Source of the DNA: Alphaproteobacteria bacterium
Lineage (GTDB): Bacteria > Pseudomonadota > Alphaproteobacteria > UBA828
Direction: 5' to 3'
Assembly (NCBI GenBank): GCA_022826345.1
Contig: JAJDVB010000150.1
Span: forward strand, 1 to 38,520
Length of the DNA stretch: 38,520 nt
Shown: in pieces, positions 8,771 to 16,277 of the stretch
How positions within the stretch are numbered: the first letter of the stretch is position 1
Layout of the letters: the number at the start of each line of letters is the position of its first letter
Position numbers and translations under genes: made by a program
The notes under the pieces: model-generated
Databases searched by the model: none
Told to the model about the DNA's origin: nothing
Seen by the model: the letters and a program-made list of their open reading frames with translations, nothing else

Positions 8771-8792
8771 AGGAGGAGGAGGGATTAAGGTG
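8771..8792 (+). promoter_or_regulatory. Strong ribosome binding site that fixes a GTG start for chvI
   Basis: AGGAGGAGGAGGG (8771-8783) is followed six bases later by GTG at 8790. The encoded protein then begins directly with the receiver domain, and no ATG exists in the expected place. This decides the start. The long open frame running in from 7278 is therefore not part of the protein. Confidence 0.85.
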
Positions 8793-9482
8793 CCTGCGAC
8801 CATCGCGCTCGTCGACGACGACCAGCACCTGCTCACCTCGGTCACCATGGCGCTCGAGGCGGAGGGTTTCGTGGTCCGGCCCCACAGCGACCCGGTGAAG
8901 GCGCTACAGGAACTGCTGAGCCGGCCGGTCGACCTCGCGGTGCTCGACATCAAGATGCCGCAGATGGACGGCCTGGAGCTGCTCGCCCAGCTACGGGAGC
9001 ACTCGTCGCTCCCGGTGGTGTTCCTGACCTCGAAGGACGCCGAGGACGACCAGCTCTACGGGCTCAGCCAGGGCGCGGACGACTACATCACCAAGCCCTT
9101 CTCGGTTCGCCTCCTGGTCGAGCGGATCCGAGCGGTCCTGCGGCGCGCCGAGCCGGCCACGAGTGCCGACGGGTCTCGCGCGCTCGTGGTGCGGGGCGAA
9201 CTGGTGCTGGACGAGGACCGCCACCTCTGCACCTGGCAGGGCAACGCGCTCTCCCTCACGGTGACCGAATTTCTGCTCTTGAAGGCGCTGGCCCAGCGAC
9301 CCGGCCACGTTAAGAGCCGAAACCAGTTGATGGATGCCGCCTACGGCGACCAGATCTACGTCGAGGACCGCACCATCGACAGTCACGTCAAGCGCATCCG
9401 CAAGAAGTTCAGGGCCATCGATCCGGCCTTTTCGCAGATCGAGACGCTCTATGGTGTCGGCTACCGATACACCACGCCGTGA
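8790..9482 (+). CDS. chvI: Two-component response regulator, ChvI-like (OmpR family)
   Basis: This 230-residue transcription factor has a receiver domain at residues 3-115: acidic cluster VDDD (9-11), phospho-acceptor Asp53 in LDIKMP, FLTSKD with the conserved Thr80, and Lys102 in ITKPF. An OmpR-type winged helix follows at about 130-228 and ends GVGYRY. The ALVDDD, FDIKMP-like and [17 protein letters not shown] stretches match alphaproteobacterial ChvI closely. ChvI controls envelope, acid and host-associated genes in rhizobia and Brucella relatives. Start is the GTG after an excellent ribosome site. It overlaps the kinase gene by 32 bases. The usual neighbours hprK and PTS genes are absent downstream, so the assignment rests on sequence and the adjacent kinase. 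Confidence 0.88.
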   Translation: MPATIALVDDDQHLLTSVTMALEAEGFVVRPHSDPVKALQELLSRPVDLAVLDIKMPQMDGLELLAQLREHSSLPVVFLTSKDAEDDQLYGLSQGADDYITKPFSVRLLVERIRAVLRRAEPATSADGSRALVVRGELVLDEDRHLCTWQGNALSLTVTEFLLLKALAQRPGHVKSRNQLMDAAYGDQIYVEDRTIDSHVKRIRKKFRAIDPAFSQIETLYGVGYRYTTP

Positions 9483-11154
9483 TCCGGTCGAAGACGATCT
9501 GAAGGCGCCGCCGACCGCACCCCGGGCGCAGGCCGGCCGGGGCCGGCGGCCGCGCATCTCCTTTCCGCTGACGGCCCGGATCCTCGCCATCAACGTCATG
9601 GCTTTGGGGGTGCTGGTGGCGGGCTTCTTCTATCTCGACCAGCTCCAGCGCGACCTGATGGACGACCGGCTAGACGCGCTTGCACGCGAAGCCACCCTGC
9701 TGGCTGCCGCGCTCGGCGAAAGTGCGGTGGACACCGGCAACCCGTCGGAGTCGGGTCTCGGCCTCACCGACGCTGCGACCTTGATTTACCGGCTGAACCT
9801 GCCGGTCGATACGCGCGCGCTGCTGTTCAACGCCGATGGAACCCTCGCCGTCGATTCATGGCGGCTGCCGATGGCGCCGGTGCAAACGACGGAGTTGCCG
9901 CCCCCGGAGGAAGGCCGCGGCGTCTTTGGCCGGGCGGCGGACGCGGCCTACGATTGGATCACCGCGCGGCTGCCTCCGCGCACGACAGTGCCGCTCTACA
10001 TCGAGCCGCTTAATCCGCAAGCGGCCGACTTCCCGAAGGTGCTGAGCGCGCTGCAGGGCACCGCCGGGCGCGCCATGCACAGAACGCAAGACGCTCGGCT
10101 GGTGGCCGTTGTGTCCGCGCCGATTCAGCCGTTCCGCCGGATCCAGGGCGCCCTGCTGTTGGTGGCGGATGCGAACGACGTGCTGGAAAGCGTCCGCAAC
10201 GCCCGCTTCACCATCCTCCAGGCGTTCAGCATCGCGCTCGGAATCACCATCCTCCTCAGCCTCTACTTCGCAGGCACGATCACCCGGCCCGTGCGCCGGC
10301 TTGCGCGGGCGGCCGAGCGGGTGCGCGCCGGTGGCGGGCGCAAGGTGGCGATCCCCGACTTCACCACGCGCAACGACGAGATCGGGCGGCTCTCCGGTGC
10401 GCTGCGCGACATGACCGAGGCGCTCTGGGTGCGCATGGACGCAATCGAGCGCTTCGTCGCCGATGTCGCGCATGAGGTGAAGAATCCGCTGAGCTCCGTG
10501 CTGACGGCGGTCGACACCGCCCGACGCGTCGACGACGAGGAGAAGTGCGCGAAGCTGCTGGCGCTTGTCGGCGAGGACGTGAAGCGGCTGGACCGGCTGC
10601 TCAGCCAGATTGCCGACGCCTCCAAGATCGATACCGAACTGTTCCGTGCCCGGCTGGAGCCGGTCGATCTCGGCGCCATGCTGGCGACGCTCACGGAGAT
10701 GCACGGCACCGCCTCGATGGGCGAAAGCGCCACGGCAGTGCGCGTCGAGGTCGAGGGCGAGGGGCCGTTCACGGTGCTCGGTGTCGAGGACCGCCTCGCC
10801 CAGGTGCTCCAGAACCTCGTAAGCAACGCCCGCTCGTTCAGCCCGCCGGGCGGGACGATCACGCTCGGGCTGCGCCGGGAGGGCAGCGCGGTCATGGTCA
10901 GCGTCCACGATGACGGCCCCGGCGTGCCGGCCGGTATGGAGGAAGCGATCTTCCGGCGCTTCTATACCGACCGCCCCGAGGGGGAGCCCTTCGGTGCCCA
11001 CTCCGGCCTTGGGCTCAGCATCTCGCGCCAGATCGCCGAGGCCCACGGCGGCCGGCTGAGCTGCGTCAACCGGCGCGACGGTGCGGGCGCCATTGTCGGC
11101 GCAAGTTTCCGGCTGGAGCTTCCCGCCGCAGACTCTGTTCGACCAGCCGACTAA
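9451..11154 (+). CDS. chvG: Sensor histidine kinase, ChvG/ExoS-like
   Basis: This 567-residue inner-membrane sensor pairs with ChvI. A short proline-rich cytoplasmic leader is followed by transmembrane helix 1 at about 43-62, a periplasmic sensor domain of about 190 residues (63-254), transmembrane helix 2 at about 255-275 and a HAMP domain (about 276-330). The HisKA motif [11 protein letters not shown] puts the phospho-accepting His at 341. The ATPase domain has [15 protein letters not shown] (N box), DDGPGVP (G1), FRRFYTDR (F box) and [12 protein letters not shown] (G2). Both HENPL-type and G2 motifs are intact, so it should be active. The ATG at 9451 lies inside the end of chvI, a coupling typical of kinase-regulator pairs. 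ChvG kinases sense periplasmic stress such as acidity. What this one senses is unknown. Confidence 0.9.
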   Translation: MVSATDTPRRDPVEDDLKAPPTAPRAQAGRGRRPRISFPLTARILAINVMALGVLVAGFFYLDQLQRDLMDDRLDALAREATLLAAALGESAVDTGNPSESGLGLTDAATLIYRLNLPVDTRALLFNADGTLAVDSWRLPMAPVQTTELPPPEEGRGVFGRAADAAYDWITARLPPRTTVPLYIEPLNPQAADFPKVLSALQGTAGRAMHRTQDARLVAVVSAPIQPFRRIQGALLLVADANDVLESVRNARFTILQAFSIALGITILLSLYFAGTITRPVRRLARAAERVRAGGGRKVAIPDFTTRNDEIGRLSGALRDMTEALWVRMDAIERFVADVAHEVKNPLSSVLTAVDTARRVDDEEKCAKLLALVGEDVKRLDRLLSQIADASKIDTELFRARLEPVDLGAMLATLTEMHGTASMGESATAVRVEVEGEGPFTVLGVEDRLAQVLQNLVSNARSFSPPGGTITLGLRREGSAVMVSVHDDGPGVPAGMEEAIFRRFYTDRPEGEPFGAHSGLGLSISRQIAEAHGGRLSCVNRRDGAGAIVGASFRLELPAADSVRPAD

Positions 11155-11162
11155 GGCGCTAC

Positions 11163-11378
11163 CTAGTGGACGCTGAGCGGCTCCAACTGGTGCTGGCGGG
11201 CGGCGGCGAACGCGAGTTCGCGGTCAGGCGCGACGCCAAGGAGACGGCCGTCCGGCGCATGGATGCCGTAGACGGCGGCGCCGTCCACCACAACTTCCCG
11301 GATGTAAGCTTCGTTGCCGGTGAGGAAGTGGACGTACTCCTTCCGCTCGCCGACAGTCGCCTGATCGCCATCATTCAT
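11163..11378 (-). CDS. DUF1150 family protein
   Basis: This 71-residue small protein ends in the signature of DUF1150, YGIHAPDGRLLGV followed by AFAAARQHQLEPLSVH. The family is restricted mainly to alphaproteobacteria and is often found next to Hsp20 genes, as here. Its biochemical role is unknown. I placed the start at the ATG at 11378: GGAGGAGG lies about six bases before it, whereas the in-frame ATG two codons earlier directly abuts the ribosome site. It lies 62 bases downstream of the Hsp20 stop on the same strand, so both are probably one heat-inducible transcript. It converges with chvG, with eight bases between the stops. Confidence 0.88.
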   Translation of the reverse strand: MNDGDQATVGERKEYVHFLTGNEAYIREVVVDGAAVYGIHAPDGRLLGVAPDRELAFAAARQHQLEPLSVH

Positions 11379-11440
11379 GACCATCCTCCTCCAGCTAGGC
11401 AGCAGCGCCCGCCGCGCCGTTCACACACGACACACCTCCC

Positions 11441-11869
11441 TTAGTCATTGCCCGCCCCATCGCCGCTCTTGATCGCGATGGTCCTCACGATCTCCGGCGC
11501 GGTGGGGCGAGTCAGCTCGATGTGAAGCAATCCGTTGTCGAGCCGTGCGCCGTCGATCTCGATCCCCTCCGCGAGCAGGAACGTGCGGTGGAACTGGCGC
11601 GCCGCGATGCCCTGATACAGGTAGACGGCACCGTTGTCCTCGGCCTGCCGGCCCCTGATGTGCAGCTCGTTGCGCTCGACGGTGACGTCGAGATTATTCT
11701 CGTCGAAGCCGGCGACGGCGAGGCTGATGCGCAGCCGCTCATCCCCAAGATGTACGACGTTGTAAGGGGGGTAGCCGTCGGTCGTGGAGCGGCTGAGCCG
11801 GTCGACCACCTCCTCCAGACGGTCGAAGCCGAGCAGAAGAGGGCTGCTGAACGGTGAAACTCGTGCCAT
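11441..11869 (-). CDS. Small heat shock protein, Hsp20 family
   Basis: This 142-residue cytoplasmic holdase is of the IbpA type. It binds unfolding proteins to keep them refoldable. The N-terminal arm starts MARVSPFSSPLLLGFDRLEE and contains the YPPYN motif before the alpha-crystallin domain at about residues 35-125. That domain holds ISLAVAGF, ELHIRGRQ and the characteristic F.RTFLLAEGI and LDNGLLHIEL strands. The start at 11869 was chosen over a longer frame to 12010 because it begins as other Hsp20s do and AGGAGGG (11877-11883) lies seven bases before it. The C-terminal I-X-I-like tail reads RTIAIK. Upstream are a candidate heat-shock promoter and thermometer leader, and the DUF1150 gene follows. 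Confidence 0.93.
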   Translation of the reverse strand: MARVSPFSSPLLLGFDRLEEVVDRLSRSTTDGYPPYNVVHLGDERLRISLAVAGFDENNLDVTVERNELHIRGRQAEDNGAVYLYQGIAARQFHRTFLLAEGIEIDGARLDNGLLHIELTRPTAPEIVRTIAIKSGDGAGND

Positions 11870-11982
11870 CGCCTTGCCCTCCTCTTTCGAGCGAGTGTCC
11901 CCGGGTGCGCTCGGCAGCGGCACGCGCCCTGAAGCGATCGATCGCGGTAGCCCTTGTGCGGCCGTCCGCCTCTCACTCCTCC
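11870..11982 (-). ncRNA. Candidate ROSE-type RNA thermometer in the hsp20 leader
   Basis: About 110 bases separate the candidate RpoH promoter from the hsp20 start. Near the 3' end, UCGCU (11890-11894) lies just upstream of AGGAGGG (11877-11883). ROSE elements of alphaproteobacterial hsp20 genes use a U-U/C-GCU motif to mask the ribosome site at low temperature. The arrangement and gene context fit. The full secondary structure was not computed. Confidence 0.45.
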
Positions 11983-12011
11983 ATGTGGGAAGCGCGTTAA
12001 TCTGAATCAAG
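11983..12011 (-). promoter_or_regulatory. Candidate RpoH (sigma-32) promoter for hsp20
   Basis: Read on the minus strand: CTTGAT (12006-12011), a 16-base spacer, then CCCACAT (11983-11989). Alphaproteobacterial RpoH promoters have CTTGA-like -35 and CCCAT/CYTAT-like -10 boxes. Position and orientation suit the hsp20 gene 114 bases away. Confidence 0.6.
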
Positions 12012-12031
12012 TCGTTTTGGTTTACAGACTA

Positions 12032-12062
12032 CTCTGTACTACAGAGCAAAATTGGATATACT
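12032..12062 (+). promoter_or_regulatory. Palindromic operator overlapping a promoter for the membrane protein/regulator operon
   Basis: CTCTGT-ACT-ACAGAG (12032-12046) is a perfect 6-bp-arm palindrome, with a further half site ACAGA at 12024-12028 in the overlapping ACAGA-CTAC-TCTGT pair. A good -10 box TATACT (12057-12062) follows, with the palindrome covering the -35 position. The operon encodes its own winged-helix regulator (12662), so autoregulation at this site is likely. Confidence 0.6.
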
Positions 12063-12098
12063 TCCCCTCATCACACATCTTGAAGCGCGGAGAGAGCC

Positions 12099-12662
12099 AT
12101 GAGCATGAACAAGGACGAGGCTTCCTCGGCACTGCACGACATAGAGGCGACGGAGCGCCGCAGCCGGACGCTGTTTGGCTACAGTCTGGCGAGCCCCTAC
12201 CTGCTGCTGTGGGGCACGCTTTGGATAATCGCCAGCGTCGTCAGTGCACTCTCAACCGCAAATGTCGGCATCGTCTGGGGTGCCGTCGACATCGTCGGTC
12301 TGCTCGGTACCGCATACTTGATCGTCCGTCATGCGCGGTGCTGCGGCGAGCGCAGCGACCGCATCCATCTCCTCCGCTATGTGGGATCGGCCGCCGTGCT
12401 GGTGGCCTTCATCGGGCTGACGCTCATGGTTTTCGAGCCGGTCAAAGGCGGCGACATCACGATGCTCTTCACCCTGCTGGTCGCGGCAGGCTATGCCATC
12501 GCGGGGTGCTGGATAGGTCTCCGCTATGCAGTCGTAGGCGCGGCTCTGGGCGGTCTCGCGGTTGGAGTGTTCGTCCTGGCGCCGACGCACCTGCACTTGA
12601 TCGTTCCCTTCGCGGGCGGCGGCGCCCTCATCCTCGGCGGCGTCTGGATGCGGCGCGCCTGA
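12099..12662 (+). CDS. Uncharacterised four- to six-helix membrane protein
   Basis: This 187-residue integral membrane protein has no enzymatic motif I recognise. A charged cytoplasmic N-terminus (about 1-28) precedes hydrophobic segments at about 30-50, 55-75, 90-110, 120-135, 138-158 and 160-180. The end GGVWMRRA is positively charged. GGAGAGA lies just before the ATG at 12099, supporting this start. Its stop overlaps the ATG of a winged-helix regulator (TGATG), a pairing often seen between a small membrane protein and its own repressor in bacteria. A function in membrane stress or transport could be guessed but nothing in the sequence proves it. It is transcribed away from hsp20 across a shared 230-base region with an operator-like palindrome. 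Confidence 0.85.
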   Translation: MSMNKDEASSALHDIEATERRSRTLFGYSLASPYLLLWGTLWIIASVVSALSTANVGIVWGAVDIVGLLGTAYLIVRHARCCGERSDRIHLLRYVGSAAVLVAFIGLTLMVFEPVKGGDITMLFTLLVAAGYAIAGCWIGLRYAVVGAALGGLAVGVFVLAPTHLHLIVPFAGGGALILGGVWMRRA

Positions 12663-12967
12663 TGAGCGCCCCCGATGAGATCGTCCACCAGTCGACGCGG
12701 CTCAAGATCATGTCGGCGCTGAACGCCTTGCCGCGCCGGGAGATGCTGGAGTTCGTCCGGCTCAAGGCGATCACCGGCGCAACCGACGGCAATCTCGGGT
12801 CGCACCTCACTACTTTGGAGAAGACCGGATACGTGACCGTTGTGAAGGATTTTGTGGGCAAGCGGCCGCGAACCCGCGTCCGCATCACCGCGCCGGGACG
12901 GCGCGCCTTCCAGAACCATGTCGCCTATCTGCGCGACATTCTGGAGAGCGAAGGCGCCGGCGCCTGA
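12662..12967 (+). CDS. Winged-helix DNA-binding transcriptional regulator (HTH_34-like)
   Basis: This 101-residue regulator consists almost only of a winged helix. Helix 1 is near STRLKIMSALNALPR (about 10-24), helix 2 near MLEFVRLKAITG, and the recognition helix near DGNLGSHLTTLEKTGYVTVVKDFVGK (about 42-67), followed by the wing RPRTRVRITAPGRRAF. The GNLGSHL..LE..GYV pattern is that of the ArsR/MarR-like single-domain regulators in Pfam winged-helix family PF13601. There is no effector domain. It overlaps the membrane protein gene by one base, and a palindrome in the promoter (12032-12046) is the likely binding site, giving autorepression. Confidence 0.88.
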   Translation: MSAPDEIVHQSTRLKIMSALNALPRREMLEFVRLKAITGATDGNLGSHLTTLEKTGYVTVVKDFVGKRPRTRVRITAPGRRAFQNHVAYLRDILESEGAGA

Positions 12968-12984
12968 ACGAAGGGAGAGACGGC

Positions 12985-13698
12985 ATGCATATCATGACGA
13001 ACGGCGGACGCCGGGGCGGACTCGTCCTCGGCCTTATCGCACTGCTGGCAGCGCTCGTGCTCGCCTTCCCTGCCGGAGCACAAGAGCCTGAGCGTTTTGA
13101 CGAAAAGGTGCGGGAGCTCTTCTTCGCCGGCTTCGCCGGCAACGAAGACGCGCTGCAACGCGGCATGGCGATGTGCGAGGAGACGCTCGCCGACGACCCG
13201 GATCATCCGGGTGCCCTGGTCTGGCAGGCGTCGGGCTGGTTTTACGAGTCGAGCTTCGCCTTTGCCCAAGGCGATATGGAAGCGGGCATGGCGCTCTACA
13301 ACAAGAGCGTCGCCCAATTCGACCGCGCCGTGGCGCTCGCGCCCGACAGCCTGGAGACGCTTATCCCGCGGGCGGCGGTCTACCTCTCCACCGCTCCGTA
13401 CGTCGAACACGCCCCGACGCGTAACGAGCTCCTGGAAACGGTGGTCGGCGACTACACCAAGGTTTTCAAAATTCGCGCGCCCGTATTCGACTCTCTCACC
13501 GTACACAGCCGGGGCGAATTGCTGGGCGCACTCGCGGAAGCCCTGTGGCTATTGGAGAGGCGCGACGAGTCGAAAATCTATCTGAACCGCATCATCGCCG
13601 AGCTGCCGGAGACCCCCTACGCGCTCATGGCCGAGCGTCAGCTCGACAAGCCGGAAGAGCGCGCCCAGCTCACCTGCCTCGGCTGCCACAGGTACTGA
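12985..13698 (+). CDS. Secreted TPR-like protein with C-terminal CXXCH motif
   Basis: The 237-residue product has a cleavable signal peptide: two Arg and Gly-rich residues, a hydrophobic core at about 13-28, and a likely cut after PAGA (about 32). The mature protein is helical, with TPR-like repeats in the pattern ...W..G..Y..., including AMYNKSVAQFDRAVALAPDS-type sequence near 106-125. Such periplasmic proteins usually act as scaffolds. The last residues read CLGCHRY, and CXXCH (Cys231, Cys234, His235) is the covalent heme c attachment motif, so this may be a cytochrome c or bind metal. There are no cysteines that could form a second heme site. GGGAGAG precedes the ATG. It directly follows the regulator gene by 17 bases. 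The role is not known. Confidence 0.82.
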   Translation: MHIMTNGGRRGGLVLGLIALLAALVLAFPAGAQEPERFDEKVRELFFAGFAGNEDALQRGMAMCEETLADDPDHPGALVWQASGWFYESSFAFAQGDMEAGMALYNKSVAQFDRAVALAPDSLETLIPRAAVYLSTAPYVEHAPTRNELLETVVGDYTKVFKIRAPVFDSLTVHSRGELLGALAEALWLLERRDESKIYLNRIIAELPETPYALMAERQLDKPEERAQLTCLGCHRY

Positions 13699-13973
13699 GC
13701 CAGTGAGGTGTTGGCCGATACCGGTCACATCAGGATCGGCGGTAATGCCGACATGATTTTGCTGAACAAGAGACCCGTAGACGATATGGAAATTTCAAAT
13801 CCATCGGCGCCGTTTGGAAGATGGGCATCGAAGTGAAGCCGAGGTAAAGCGACGGCCGGGCTGTGGGGGCCCGGCCGATGTGGCATGGTGGCGTGAGCGA
13901 ACGAATCCGCCGCCTGACATTCTCGCAACGGAGAGACGCCAGGCGGGCGGCGCAGGGGAGCAGGCCGCCCGCC

Positions 13974-14891
13974 ATGAGCACCGAGTCGACGGAACGGGCG
14001 GGCGGCCCCGCCATCGGGCGCACCTGGGAAGGCGTGCTTCTGATGGTCTTCACCTGCGCCTGCTTCGCCGGCATGTCGGCGGCGATCCGCCACATCTCGG
14101 CGGAAGTCTCGGTGTTTCAGATCGCCTTCATCCGCAACGGCATCGGCACCCTGATCCTGGTGCCCTTCATGGTCAGGATCGGCTTCGGGTCCTTCAGCCC
14201 GAGCCGCTTCAGGCTCTTCGCGGTTCGCGCCGTGATCGGCGTCTGCGCCATGTGGGCCTGGTATTCGGCGTTGCAGATCACGCCGCTCGCCGAAGCCATC
14301 ACGCTGAACTTCACGGTCTCGCTCTGGATGATTCCAGTCGCCATCCTGATGCTGGGCGAGCGCGTCGGCCCGCGCCGCTGGGTCGCCACCGTTGTGGGCT
14401 TCGCCGGCGTCCTGATCGTCCTGCAACCGGGCGCGGAGACCGCTTCCATCGGCGGCCTGCTCGCGATCTTCGCGGCGCTGCTCTTCGCCACCTCGATGGC
14501 GCTGGTGCGCCTGCTCGCGCGCTCGGAATCGCCGCTGGCCATCGTCTTCTACATGAACCTGATCATGACGCCGCTCTCGCTCGGCCCCGCGCTCTGGTGG
14601 TGGCAGATGCCGACGATGGAACAGCTCGGCTGGCTTCTCGGTATCGGCTGCGTGCTGACGATCGCGCACTTCTCGATGGCGCGCGCGCTCTCGATCATGG
14701 AAGCGACTGCGATCGTGCCGCTGGACTTCACCCGCCTTCCCTTCGCGGTCCTGATCGGATGGTTTGCGTTCGGCGAGTTTCCCGGCATCTGGACCTGGGT
14801 GGGCGCGGTCTTCATCGTCGCCAGCGCCGTCTACATCGCACGCCGCGAAGCGCTCCTGGCCGGCCGCCGCCCGACAGCCATCGGCCCGTAG
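13974..14891 (+). CDS. EamA/DMT family transporter (RhaT-like permease)
   Basis: This 305-residue inner-membrane transporter of the drug/metabolite superfamily has ten predicted helices in two five-helix EamA halves, about residues 12-140 and 160-295. Family hallmarks include FAGMSAAIRHIS near residue 23 in the first half and LGIGCVLTIAHFSMARALSI near residue 217 in the second, followed by EATAIVPLDFTRLPFAV. Substrates of this family range from amino acids to nucleosides and cannot be told here. I use the ATG at 13974 because sequence similar to other family members starts there, although its ribosome site is distant. A GTG start at 13893 would add a charged, non-membrane leader. It is followed by the SDR gene 77 bases on. 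Confidence 0.88.
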   Translation: MSTESTERAGGPAIGRTWEGVLLMVFTCACFAGMSAAIRHISAEVSVFQIAFIRNGIGTLILVPFMVRIGFGSFSPSRFRLFAVRAVIGVCAMWAWYSALQITPLAEAITLNFTVSLWMIPVAILMLGERVGPRRWVATVVGFAGVLIVLQPGAETASIGGLLAIFAALLFATSMALVRLLARSESPLAIVFYMNLIMTPLSLGPALWWWQMPTMEQLGWLLGIGCVLTIAHFSMARALSIMEATAIVPLDFTRLPFAVLIGWFAFGEFPGIWTWVGAVFIVASAVYIARREALLAGRRPTAIGP

Positions 14892-14968
14892 TCTGCCGCT
14901 CGCCCCGCGTCTTTTGTGCGCACCGGCGGTTTGCTATGTAGACGCCCGGAATTCGAAGGGAGTTGGAC

Positions 14969-15733
14969 ATGAACATCAGCGGGCAAACGGCGATCGTCAC
15001 CGGCGGCGCATCGGGGCTGGGCGAAGCGACGGCGCGGCATTTGGCGGCCGCCGGCGCCAAGGTCGGCATCCTCGACATGAACGAGGAGCTGGCGCAGAAG
15101 GTCGCGACCGAGATCGGCGGCGCGGCAGCCGTCTGCGACGTGGTCGATGCGGCCAGCCACGAAGCCGCCGTCGCCCAGGTGCGCGACGCGCTGGGGCCCG
15201 CGCGAATCATGGTCGCCTGCGCCGGCATCGCGCCGGGTGCCAAGCTGGTGGGCCGGGACGGCAACGCAAATCCTCTGGAGAGACTCACCCGCGCGATCCA
15301 CGTCAACCTGATCGGCACGATCAACTCGTGCCGTCTCGCCGCCGCCGACATGGCCGCGATGGACCCGATGGAGGACAACGAGCGGGGCTGCATCATCACC
15401 ACCGCCTCGGTTGCGGCCTTCGAGGGCCAGATCGGCCAGCTCGATTACGCAGCGTCCAAGGGCGGCGTCGCGGCGATGACGATCCCGATGGCGCGCGAGC
15501 TCGCCCGCGATGGCATCCGCGTCAATTGCATCGCGCCGGGGTTGATGGACACGCCTATGATGGCCGGCCTCTCCGAGCCGGTGAAGCAGTCCCTGCTGGA
15601 GACGACGGTCTATCCGAAGCGCCTCGGCACTGCCGACGAGTACGGCGCGCTCGCCGTGCATATCGCCGAGAACACCTTCATGAACGGCTCGGTAATCCGC
15701 TTCGACGGCGCGCTCCGCATGGCGCCCAAGTAG
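14969..15733 (+). CDS. Short-chain dehydrogenase/reductase, type-2 3-hydroxyacyl-CoA dehydrogenase-like
   Basis: This 254-residue NAD-dependent oxidoreductase has the Rossmann motif TGGASGLG at about 10-17, an Asp after beta strand 2 (GILDMN, about 37) that prefers NAD over NADP, CAGIAPG near 86-92 and the catalytic Ser-Tyr-Lys in TASVAAFEGQIGQLDYAASKGG (about 147, 160 and 164). The tail MDTPMMAGL and FNGSVIR-like FMNGSVIRFDGALRM resemble HSD17B10-type 3-hydroxyacyl-CoA dehydrogenases, suggesting an acyl-CoA or hydroxy-acid substrate. Among several in-frame starts, ATG 14969 lies six bases after GGGAG (14958-14962), whereas the TTG at 14963 abuts it. It sits on the plus strand facing the NTF2/HpaB set that runs towards it. 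Confidence 0.9.
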   Translation: MNISGQTAIVTGGASGLGEATARHLAAAGAKVGILDMNEELAQKVATEIGGAAAVCDVVDAASHEAAVAQVRDALGPARIMVACAGIAPGAKLVGRDGNANPLERLTRAIHVNLIGTINSCRLAAADMAAMDPMEDNERGCIITTASVAAFEGQIGQLDYAASKGGVAAMTIPMARELARDGIRVNCIAPGLMDTPMMAGLSEPVKQSLLETTVYPKRLGTADEYGALAVHIAENTFMNGSVIRFDGALRMAPK

Positions 15734-15766
15734 CACCCGGCACCCAGCGGCCTCCGAACCCTTGGC

Positions 15767-16258
15767 TTAGTCGGGAGACCAGGGCGCGATCCGGGTCTCC
15801 CACGCGGGTACGGCCGCCGGGCTGAAGAGCTTGAGCGTGAGGTCGATGCGGGCGAACTTCCAGGCGCCGCCCTCTTTGCGCAACTGCGAGTCGTACCAGC
15901 CGCCGATCCAGGTATCACGGGTCGCGCTGCCGTCCTCCGTCGTCACCTTGGCGAGCTCCCACAGATAGTGGTTGCTGGTCGCGCTCAAGCCGTCGGCCGC
16001 CACCTCGACGATCGGCTGGGTCATGTAGTGCATGGCCCAGGGCATGAAGGTGGTGCAGTTGGGACGTATGTCGCGGATGATGCCGGCGCGCGTCTCCCAG
16101 TGGCCGATGCCCTCGCAATGCCACACCGCGTCCTCGGTGAAGAGCGGCGCGACCAGCGCGGGGTCGCCGTTATGATCCACGGCCTGCGCGTAGCGCGCGA
16201 TCAGCTGGTTGATCGCCTCGATGTCCTCGAGGCGTTGCAGCCGCTCTTCGATATTCAC
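15767..16258 (-). CDS. NTF2-like (SnoaL_4) domain protein, copy 1
   Basis: The 163-residue product is a cone-shaped NTF2/SnoaL-like fold: EERLQRLEDIEAINQLIARYAQAVDHNGDP (helices 1 and 2), LFTEDAVWHCEG, HY.TQPI.EV and a conserved GGWYDSQLRKEGGAWKFAR strand. Members include dehydratases, isomerases and dioxygenase small subunits. There is a clear homologue next door. It is the last gene of a minus-strand set (CitE-like lyase, HpaB-like monooxygenase, two NTF2 genes). It probably starts with GTG at 16258 after GGGAA. No catalytic residue can be assigned, as Asp/His positions differ between family members. Confidence 0.85.
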   Translation of the reverse strand: MNIEERLQRLEDIEAINQLIARYAQAVDHNGDPALVAPLFTEDAVWHCEGIGHWETRAGIIRDIRPNCTTFMPWAMHYMTQPIVEVAADGLSATSNHYLWELAKVTTEDGSATRDTWIGGWYDSQLRKEGGAWKFARIDLTLKLFSPAAVPAWETRIAPWSPD

Positions 16259-16277
16259 GGGCGCTTCCCTTGCGCGG

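Noticed and set aside
7278..9482. A 734-codon open frame running through the MATE gene into the response regulator
   Set aside because: The first two thirds are low-complexity out-of-frame translation of the MATE gene. Only the last 230 codons, from the GTG at 8790, form a real protein, with a strong ribosome site.
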